In this document: piece after piece, positions 6,628 through 12,169 of the stretch
Layout: every line of letters begins with the position of its first letter
Position numbering within the stretch: the stretch's first letter is position 1
DNA from: CAJBLF01 sp041679065
Lineage (GTDB): Bacteria; Patescibacteriota; Gracilibacteria; Absconditabacterales; Absconditicoccaceae
Assembly: GCA_041679065.1 (NCBI GenBank)
Contig: JBBABI010000033.1
Location: 1 to 12,169, forward strand
DNA: 12,169 nucleotides
Direction of reading: 5' to 3'
Position numbers and translations under genes: made by a program
The notes under the pieces: model-generated
Seen by the model: only the letters and a program-made list of their open reading frames with translations
What the model was told of the DNA's origin: nothing
Databases searched by the model: none

Positions 6628-6668
6628 AAATTGTCTTTTTTTAATCGTCGAAATGACAATTTTTTATT
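6628..6668 (+). terminator. Second hairpin with T-tract, probable back-up terminator
   Basis: AAATTGTC (6628-6635) and GACAATTT (6655-6662) form a perfect eight-pair stem with a long loop, followed by a T-rich tract. It overlaps the stop codon region of the convergent ABC-F gene. On the minus strand it is followed by A residues, so it is oriented for the plus strand. Confidence 0.45.
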
Positions 6669-8466
6669 CTCTATCACTCAATTCAAACCACCTATACTCT
6701 TTCTGCTCAATCTGACGAACAATAGTACCCAGCTCTTCAGACAAGACTCTGATATCATCATACGGAATATCTGTACGTTCAAAAATACGATTGATCTCAT
6801 CTCTCTTTTTCTCCAATTCATGGATATCTTTACTCAACTGATCCAATTCACGCCTTTCCATATAGGAAAGTTTTTTCTTGTCTTCAGTGGATTTCTCCAT
6901 TCCTTTTAACTGCTCTTTATTTTGACTTCATTTTTCCATTTTTCCATCTTTCAATTTTTCAATTTTTCAACGTTGTAATGTTTCCACCTTTCCACCTTTC
7001 AACCTTTCCACTGTTTCCTGCTCCTTATATTCAGAGTATGTTCCCCAAAAATCTTTCACTACCCCCTCACCCTCAAAAACAAACAGATGATCAGCAATCC
7101 TGTCCATGAAAAATCTATCATGCGAGACGACAATCAGACAGCCTGTATAATGTATCAAAAATTCTTCCAATACGCCGATCGTAAGCAAATCTAAATCATT
7201 GGTCGGCTCATCCAGAATCAGAAAATTTGGATTGGTCTGCAAGATAGTCAGCAGATATAACCTTCTCTTTTCGCCTCCGCTCAATTTCTCAGCAAACATA
7301 TGCTGCTGACTGGGAGGGAATAAAAATTGTTCAAGTAGATGACGATCATGGATAATATCTATCACCCTTTTGTCATCAGGGAAATGGATGTCTTTCTGCT
7401 GATAATGTCAGAAAACGACCGTTTCTCCTGTCTGGACAACTCACGAATCTACGGACTCTTCACCGAGAATCATACGGACAAAGGTTGACTTCCCGACACC
7501 GTTTTTACCTATAATACCGATACGTTCATTATGCCTGAATTCATGGAAAAAATCAGCTAGAATTTTCTTATTTCCAAATGATTTCTTGATGTGTTTGAGT
7601 TTTAAAATTTTTCCTCATAAGGGTCTCGCTTCTACAGAAAGTTTGAGTTTCTTGCTCTCCTTAAACAGCAAATCCTTACGTATATCATAATGCTCATCAA
7701 TGTTGTCAAACCTCCCCGACCTAAAATCAGATTTTGTTTGTCTCCCGCTAGGAGCTCTGCGAATCCAGTTCAGCTCTTTCCTGTACAACTGTTTGAGTTT
7801 ATGAACTTCTATCTGCTCGTTCTCGTCACGGATAGCTTTCCTTTCTAAATAGTACGAATAATTCCCGGGAAACATAATGATCTTACCTCTATGCAGTTCA
7901 AAAATATCGCTACACACTCTCTCCAAAAAATATCTATCATGGGTCACCATAAGTAAGGTAGTATGCTGATGTTTGAGGTATCGTTCCAGTCGTTCTATCA
8001 TGTCCAGATCCAAGTGATTGGTTGGTTCGTCTAAGATCAGCATTTCTGGATCTCCCATCAACACCTTGGTCAGCGCGACACGTTTTTTCTCACCTCAGGA
8101 TAACGATCACATAATCTGATCCAGATACGGCGTAATGCGGAGTTTATTGATGGTAATCGTAAGCTGTACTTCCTGCTCCCGCAACTGCATCGTATCAAAA
8201 TCAAAAAGAAATTCACGCACGGTCTTGCTTTCATCTACCTGAATATCTTGCGGAAGATAACCAATGCGGATGCCCTCTCTCCATTCAATCGTCCCATCAC
8301 TCAGATCCAATTCTTTCATCAGCAATTTGAGCAAGGTAGATTTCCCTGCGCCATTCTTGGCAACCAAAGCCACTTTTTGTCATTTGGAAATAGTGAAGTC
8401 TACATGATCCACAAGGACTTTGGAGGTGTATGATTTGGTGAGATTATTAACTTGTAAGTAAAACAT
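6664..8466 (-). CDS. ABC-F family ATPase, Uup-like
   Basis: This 600-residue protein has two ABC ATPase domains and no membrane segments, the ABC-F layout of soluble translation factors that act on the ribosome. Domain 1: Walker A AKNGAGKST (36-44), signature SLSGGEKKR, Walker B MLILDEPTNHLD. Domain 2: Walker A GKNGVGKST, signature KLSGGEKRR, Walker B FLILDEPTNDLD, then VVSHDRFF. A C-terminal charged coiled coil of about 75 residues (ERRELDQLSKDIHELEKKRDE and following) is typical of Uup. Standard-code reading breaks the gene into four pieces; TGA encodes the first glycine of the first LSGGE. An unusual lysine-rich linker, residues about 485-513, is encoded by the pyrimidine octamer repeat (6930-7012). 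The ATG at 8466 gives MFYLQVNNLT, a normal start. It is the last gene of a minus-strand series after engB, separated by a MITE-like element. Confidence 0.93.
6930..7012. repeat. Octamer repeat, locus B, inside the ABC-F coding region
   Basis: This tract of TTTCCACC/TTTCAACC/TTTTTCCA units has the same composition as locus A but lies in frame within the ABC-F gene. There it encodes the linker between ATPase domain 2 and the C-terminal coiled coil (VERLKGGKVETLQR, then KIEKLKDGKMEK). At least one TGA inside it must be glycine for the protein to continue. Confidence 0.8.
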
Positions 8467-8493
8467 GGAATGAAGTGAATAAAATGGTTGTAT

Positions 8494-8576
8494 TGCGTCT
8501 TTGCGAGCCGAATAACAATGAGGCGTGGCAATCTAATTAATCTTACCATTAAGATTGCTTCGTTCCTCGCAATGAC
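8494..8576. repeat. MITE-like imperfect palindrome
   Basis: The 83-base element fills most of the 116-base gap between engB and the ABC-F gene. Its ends are near-perfect inverted repeats (GTCTTTGCGAG at 8497-8507 against CTCGCAATGAC at 8566-8576), and an inner pair, GCAATCTAA and TTAAGATTGC, is also complementary. The CATTGCGAG/GAAGCAATCT vocabulary is that of a palindromic repeat seen scattered in many unrelated bacterial genomes. No ORF is inside. Confidence 0.75.
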
Positions 8577-8582
8577 TTGAGA

Positions 8583-9191
8583 TTACAATATTTCAATCTC
8601 TCAATTTTTCAACATTTCAATATACTTTAGAAGCGCATCCCTCCCCTTCTTGTTCACATTGGAAATAGTAAATATCTCTGGCATAGTAGAGATGAACGAG
8701 GTAAGCTGTTCCAAGAGCAAACGCTGATGACGAGCAGCTTCTTTCTGAGTGGTTTTATCCATCTTGGTCAGCACGATAGTGAAAGGAATTTCTTCTTCAT
8801 CCAATGATTGGATAAACTCCATATCGATCTTCTGAGGAGGAATGCTGCCATCTAGCAGAACAAACACCTGCTTTAGATTAGGTCTCTTAGTAAAATACTC
8901 ATGCGTCGTATCTATCCAGTATCCTCTATCTTTAGCCCCGGACATTGCGTAGCCATAGCCAGGAAGATCTACCAGACACCATTCTTCGTTGACGAGAAAA
9001 AAATTCATAAGCTGAGTCTTTCCAGGTTTAGCAGAGACTTTGACGAGTGCCTTGCTATTGACGAGCATATTGATGAGTGACGACTTCCCGACATTTGATC
9101 TTCCGATCATAGCAAATTCAGGAAGCTGTGATTCAGGACATTCGGTGAGTTTAGAGGCGCTTTTGATGAAAGTAGCTGAGCGGATAAGCAT
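8583..9191 (-). CDS. engB: Ribosome-assembly GTPase EngB/YsxC (YihA)
   Basis: This 202-residue protein belongs to the TrmE-Era-EngA-EngB-Septin-like GTPases and is needed for late assembly of the large ribosomal subunit. All G motifs are present: G1 GRSNVGKSS (30-38), the switch I region KPGKTQLMNFF (56-65, with Thr59), G3 DLPGYG (75-80), G4 TKMD (142-145) and G5 region ISNVNKKG (176-183). Length is normal (about 195-210). A standard-code reading would stop at Asn196. With TGA as glycine the protein gains GEIEIL, and these last residues and the preceding YIEMLKN are written by a pyrimidine-rich repeat tract (8588-8622). The start ATG at 9189-9191 follows the HAD gene by 20 bases, so the two are probably co-transcribed. 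Only the final glycine is TGA; the other glycines are GGN. Confidence 0.96.
8588..8622. repeat. Octamer-type repeat, locus C, at the 3' end of engB
   Basis: TTTCAATCTCTCAATTTTTC and the bases after it repeat TTTCAAY-type units of the family seen at loci A, B and D. The tract covers the last 11 or so codons of engB. Confidence 0.55.
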
Positions 9192-9211
9192 AAAACAATA
9201 TAAAAATAAAA

Positions 9212-9844
9212 TTATTTTTCTAATTTTTTAATTACATCAGGTAACTGTGAAAAAATATCTGTAGTAGCATCAAAATCATTGATATCACTTGTAGGGAAAA
9301 GAATGAATTTCATACCTGCGGATCTAGCAGCTTGTAAATCCGTTTTAGAATCACCAATATATACCGCCTCATCTACCGAGATATTTAATCTTTGTAAAAT
9401 CAAAAGAAGTGGTTCTGGATCTGGCTTATGTTTTATAGTATCATTCACAGATATAACCTCTTGGAAATATCCTTCTACCTCCTTTAGTTGTGGAATTTCA
9501 AAAACATTTTGTCTGATTTTATTGGTTACAATACCAAGTATATATTTTTGTGATAGATATCCTATAGTCTCTTTCATGTGTTCGGGTGAAGTTACTAACT
9601 CAAAAGGATAGGAATGTTTTCTATCTGCTCCCATAGTAAATATTTTTTGTATTTCTGCTTCATCATTTGATTTGGTAAAAAATTTAATAGCATCAATCAT
9701 AGCTAGATGAAATTGTACTTTATACTCTTCACGAGATGGTTCAGTATAGCCATTTCTGGCTAACAATCCTTGATAAAACTTTAAATTAGCTTCGAAGGTA
9801 TTCACAAGCACACCATCAATATCAAAAATTATAGCTTTGATCAT
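9212..9844 (-). CDS. HAD-superfamily hydrolase, subfamily IA (phosphoglycolate phosphatase-like)
   Basis: This 210-residue protein has a classical HAD core with an inserted helical cap. Motif I FDIDGVLVNT has nucleophile Asp8 and acid/base Asp10, motif II is VTNK (Thr107), motif III is HKPDPE (Lys140), and motif IV GDSKTD (164-169) binds Mg2+. Subfamily IA includes phosphoglycolate phosphatase (Gph), the pyrophosphatase PpaX and beta-phosphoglucomutase. The motif pattern fits a small-molecule phosphatase, but the substrate cannot be assigned. It is first in the minus-strand series with engB behind a candidate promoter (9908-9936). The frame has no TGA codon at all, in contrast to the TGA-rich genes in the left part of the window. 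Confidence 0.92.
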   Translation of the reverse strand: MIKAIIFDIDGVLVNTFEANLKFYQGLLARNGYTEPSREEYKVQFHLAMIDAIKFFTKSNDEAEIQKIFTMGADRKHSYPFELVTSPEHMKETIGYLSQKYILGIVTNKIRQNVFEIPQLKEVEGYFQEVISVNDTIKHKPDPEPLLLILQRLNISVDEAVYIGDSKTDLQAARSAGMKFILFPTSDINDFDATTDIFSQLPDVIKKLEK

Positions 9845-9907
9845 ACACTAAACAAAAACAAATAAAGTTAGAAAACAATAAAGAAATAGAAAAAAAATGA
9901 TAGACAA

Positions 9908-9936
9908 AATATATATATCAACAACCCGAAGTTCAA
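9908..9936 (-). promoter_or_regulatory. Candidate promoter of the HAD-engB operon
   Basis: On the minus strand TTGAAC (9931-9936) and TATATT (9908-9913) are 17 bases apart, placing the transcription start about 55 bases upstream of the HAD ATG. The leader is very T-rich and lacks a Shine-Dalgarno sequence. Confidence 0.45.
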
Positions 9937-9967
9937 CAGCTTTGAATTCGACGCATTTAAAAAATTA

Positions 9968-10097
9968 TGAGCCGATTATGAACCGTAAATGAACCGAAAG
10001 ATAAAATATTGACTGTACCTGCCTGCAATCCATGGCGGATATTAGGAATGGTCCGTACCTGCCTGCCGGTAGGCAGGAATGGACCGAAATTGGACCG
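9968..10097. repeat. Phased TGRACCG repeats in an intergenic region
   Basis: Seven-base units TGAGCCG (9968), TGAACCG (9979) and TGAACCG (9990) recur at exactly 11-base steps. TGGTCCG (10049), TGGACCG (10080) and TGGACCG (10091) follow, the last two again 11 bases apart. GC-rich palindrome copies lie between the two groups. Spacing of about one helical turn is what tandem protein-binding sites show, but no function is established. No convincing gene is seen in 9845-10193. Confidence 0.55.
10055..10077. repeat. GC-rich palindromic repeat, second copy
   Basis: CCTGCCT (10058-10064) pairs with AGGCAGG (10071-10077) around GCCGGT, a variant of the palindrome at 6008-6023. A half copy, GTACCTGCCTGC, is at 10015-10026. 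Confidence 0.7.
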
Positions 10098-10193
10098 TAT
10101 TTTAGTTTTGTTAATACACAACTACTATATCGTTATTGATTTACTCCTCAAAAAAAACCTTCCTCCTATCAACCTTCCTCTTCTTAAAACCGC

Positions 10194-11045
10194 TTATTTT
10201 TTATTCTTAAAAGCCTTTTTGCCTATAAGATCAAGATAATTCTCATCAGAAACGACGGACTCTCATAATTGTTGCTCAATATCTTTTCTTGTGTTACCAG
10301 CTACATGACCACCATCATGAGCATCTTTTTGTAGTTCAGGGAACTTTTTACTATCCCTTTTTCTATGGAGATTAGTAGTGGTCGTCTCTCCAAGCATAGT
10401 CAGTACTACTTCGAAATCAGTCATATTATCTCTAAGATTATGATTGCTTTTTTTATCTAATCATTTGTACTGCATATATTCACTGACCGTCATACCAAAA
10501 GTGGCTTGAGTGATTTCATTGGTCAATATAGCATAATCAATTTGAGAAGATACCCCTCTTGATTTCCATTCATCGGTTAATTCTTGTCTAATGGCGATTC
10601 ATCTAATTCTCCTCTCTATCCATTCTTTGGGATATCATTTTTTCTCATAGATCAATTTCATTCTCTCTTGGGCAAGTTCTGGGTTTTCTATTTCTTGTAC
10701 TCTCTCATATCCTACCTTAGCCAGCCATTGCTTGAATGGTTCTGCTTTAGGAGAGGGAACCGACTGAACAATACGAAACAAAGTTTCTGTGTCAGCACAA
10801 TCAGTCATGTAATATTTGCCATCTGGTGCTACCATTTTCAGTTGGTTACATTTTGTAACCACCTCACTTCATTCCGCCTTTAACCTACTTTTCAAAACTT
10901 TCCAATACGTCCTCGGATCTATGCTTTCTGATAAAGCTCAGACCACATCGATCACAGAAAAAAATCGTTTTTCTCTTAATGAGTCCCAAATTTTTCTTAC
11001 TTTCTTCTCCTCAAAAATTGCGATAGCTGTCTCTTGTGTCATCAT
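10194..11045 (-). CDS. BRO-N domain / DinD-type protein
   Basis: This 283-residue protein is assembled across six TGA-glycine codons. The N-terminal BRO-N domain is recognisable from FFSVIDVVGALSESIDPRTY (28-47), KMVAPDGKYYMTDCAD (70-85) and TLFRIVQSVPSPKAEPFKQW (88-107). The second half (GYPKEWIERR, LTDEWKSRGV, LTNEITQATFG, NLRDNMTD, HDGGHVAGNTRKDIE) follows the DinD/phage-antirepressor-like arrangement; E. coli DinD, of similar length (274), is damage-inducible and affects RecA. BRO-N domains bind DNA and occur in phage antirepressors and in chromosomal genes. Tandem ATGs at 11040-11045 offer two starts. The gene has its own consensus promoter with an overlapping operator, implying tight repression, perhaps by itself or a stress repressor. 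Mobile or phage origin is possible, but no other phage gene is nearby. Confidence 0.88.
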
Positions 11046-11073
11046 TGAATAATTACTATATAAAGATGGAACA

Positions 11074-11101
11074 ATTATAAAAATCTCATCTCCATTGTCA
11101 A
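11074..11101 (-). promoter_or_regulatory. Consensus promoter of the BRO-N/DinD-type gene
   Basis: On the minus strand TTGACA (11096-11101) and TATAAT (11074-11079), both perfect consensus boxes, are 16 bases apart, about 30-50 bases upstream of the ATG. The -35 box lies inside the inverted repeat at 11095-11116. Confidence 0.7.
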
Positions 11102-11116
11102 ACCTATTTTTGACAA
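11095..11116. promoter_or_regulatory. Probable operator: 8-bp inverted repeat over the -35 box
   Basis: TTGTCAAA (11095-11102) and TTTGACAA (11109-11116) are perfect inverted arms with a six-base spacer, a typical half-site layout for a dimeric repressor. A bound protein would cover the -35 box of the BRO-N/DinD promoter. It does not match the common LexA boxes I know. Confidence 0.55.
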
Positions 11117-11150
11117 AAAACCACTGACCTTACCAAAGGTGCATCACCAA

Positions 11151-11205
11151 CCTTCCACATTTTAACATTTCCACCTTTCAATGTTTCCACCCTTCCACTT
11201 TTATA
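11151..11205. repeat. Octamer repeat, locus D
   Basis: Units such as TTTCCACC, TTTCAATG and TTTCCACC recur between the BRO-N/DinD and second ABC-F genes, in the same orientation as loci A and B. The tract is noncoding here. Confidence 0.7.
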
Positions 11206-11212
11206 CTCTTCC

Positions 11213-11240
11213 TTGAATCCAACCTCCGAATAAGTATACT
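11213..11240 (+). promoter_or_regulatory. Candidate promoter of the second ABC-F gene
   Basis: TTGAAT (11213-11218) and TATACT (11235-11240) are 16 bases apart, about 50 bases upstream of the ATG. The -10 box is the centre of a perfect ten-base palindrome AAGTATACTT (11233-11242). Confidence 0.42.
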
Positions 11241-11288
11241 TACCAATATCCAAAACCAGACTTTTATTAATTTTTTTTACTCAAAAAA

Positions 11289-12169
11289 ATGTCCAGCAAT
11301 CAGAATCCCATAATACTCCGTTTCGACGAAGTATCATTCGCCTATAACGACGGTAAACATCCTATTCTCGTAGAGAGTAGTTTTTCGCTTCGCCAAAATA
11401 CCAAGATCACCATCATGGGACAGAATGGTGCCGGTAAGACGACCATATTTAAGCTTATAACCTGAGAATTAAAGCCTCAAGCAGGCAAGATACATATCGT
11501 CCAAGGCAACTCTATCGCCGTCTCTAGACAGGTCATTCCAAGAGATCAATTACATCTCTCCATCAAGGAATTTTTCCAGACAGCATTTGCTGAGAAGGAT
11601 TATCAACTGGATAGAAAAATAGATGAAGTGCTCAAGGTAGTGAATTTCAATGCGCCTCTGGATAAACCTATCAAAGAATTTTCAGGCTGACAGCAAGCGA
11701 GACTGCTTTTAGCCTACGCTTTGATCCAGCATCCCGATATCCTCCTCCTTGACGAACCAACCAACAATCTCGATGCAAACTGAATTAACGATCTGATTTG
11801 ATTTTTGCTTTCCTACGATAAGACTGTGGTCGTCATTAGTCACGATGCAGACTTTCTCAATCTCTTCACTGACGGAGTCCTGTATCTCAACAAAGCTCGC
11901 TGCCAAGTGGAACAATATCGAGGCGATTATTACGATGTGGTAGACCAGATTGCAGCGCAGATAGAGAAGGACAATATGCAGAACGCCAGAGCCGAGAAAC
12001 AGATCGCCGACGCCAAAGAGAAGATCAATTTCTTTTCCAATAAATGAGGAAAGATGCGCAAACTTGCAAGCAAAATGAGAGATGAAGTGGAAGAAGCTGA
12101 AGAGAATAAGGTAGAGATCAGAAGAGAAGATAAGACGATCAAACCGTTCACGATAGCATTTGAAAATCT
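11289..12169 (+). CDS. ABC-F family ATPase, second copy (C-terminal half outside window)
   Basis: The first 293 codons of an ABC-F protein are present. ATPase domain 1 has Walker A GQNGAGKTT (44-52), a signature FSGGQQAR in which one glycine is TGA, Walker B ILLLDEPTNNLD, and switch VVVISHDADFL. A charged helical linker follows (QIAAQIEKDN, AEKQIADAKEKI, MRDEVEEAEENKVEIR), which in ABC-F proteins forms the arm that reaches the ribosomal P site. The signature SGGQQ and the long linker set it apart from the Uup-like copy at 6664-8466, so it is a different ABC-F subfamily and not a recent duplicate. The start ATG at 11289-11291 follows A-rich sequence without a Shine-Dalgarno site. At least five TGA codons are glycine. 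The second ATPase domain should lie to the right of the window. Confidence 0.92.

Noticed and set aside
6604..6909. Plus-strand ORF of 101 codons
   Set aside because: It is antisense to the C-terminal coiled coil of the ABC-F gene and crosses two terminator hairpins.
10009..10239. Plus-strand ORF of 76 codons over the palindromic repeats
   Set aside because: Its sequence is mostly repeat-derived, it overlaps the end of the BRO-N/DinD gene and has no family features.

Overview
The window reads correctly only if TGA is translated as glycine (genetic code 25), the hallmark of the candidate phyla Absconditabacteria (SR1) and Gracilibacteria (BD1-5) within the Patescibacteria/CPR. In-frame TGA falls at invariant glycines: the GGSAGA nucleophile elbow of a peptidase S51 protein, the LSGGE signatures of two ABC-F ATPases, and the KGFGF motif of a cold-shock protein. 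With only TAA and TAG as stops, most short standard-code ORFs merge into full-length genes. The DNA is AT-rich, Shine-Dalgarno sites are scarce, and genes are closely packed. No rRNA, tRNA or CRISPR array was seen.

Region 1 (1-3363, minus strand) is a tight operon behind a good sigma70-type promoter: a YhhQ-family transporter, SpeD (AdoMet decarboxylase), one long ORF that joins a family 2 glycosyltransferase to a BpsA-like (branched-chain polyamine synthase) aminopropyltransferase domain, and the start of an unrecognised gene that leaves the window. SpeD would supply decarboxylated AdoMet to the BpsA-like domain. The fusion with a glycosyltransferase is the most unusual object in the window.

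Region 2 (3400-4640) holds a peptidase S51 gene between two diverged direct repeats of about 139 bp. On the minus strand each repeat carries a related short ORF. The differences between the two are largely synonymous or conservative, which suggests a small protein-coding gene family; the second copy looks broken.

Region 3 (4640-6660, plus strand) has an HD-domain protein resembling the (p)ppGpp hydrolase half of RelA/SpoT, a repeat-rich intergenic stretch, and a cold-shock protein gene with promoter, leader hairpin and terminators.

Region 4 (6664-9936, minus strand) is a housekeeping block: a HAD phosphatase, the ribosome-assembly GTPase EngB/YsxC, and a Uup-like ABC-F ATPase. A MITE-like palindrome lies between engB and the ABC-F gene.

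Region 5 (9937-12169) has phased TGRACCG repeats and GC-rich palindromes, a BRO-N/DinD-type gene whose consensus promoter is overlapped by an inverted-repeat operator, and a second, divergent ABC-F gene that runs off the window.

A family of pyrimidine-rich octamer repeats occurs at four places. At one it lies in frame inside the ABC-F linker, and at another it forms the 3' end of engB.
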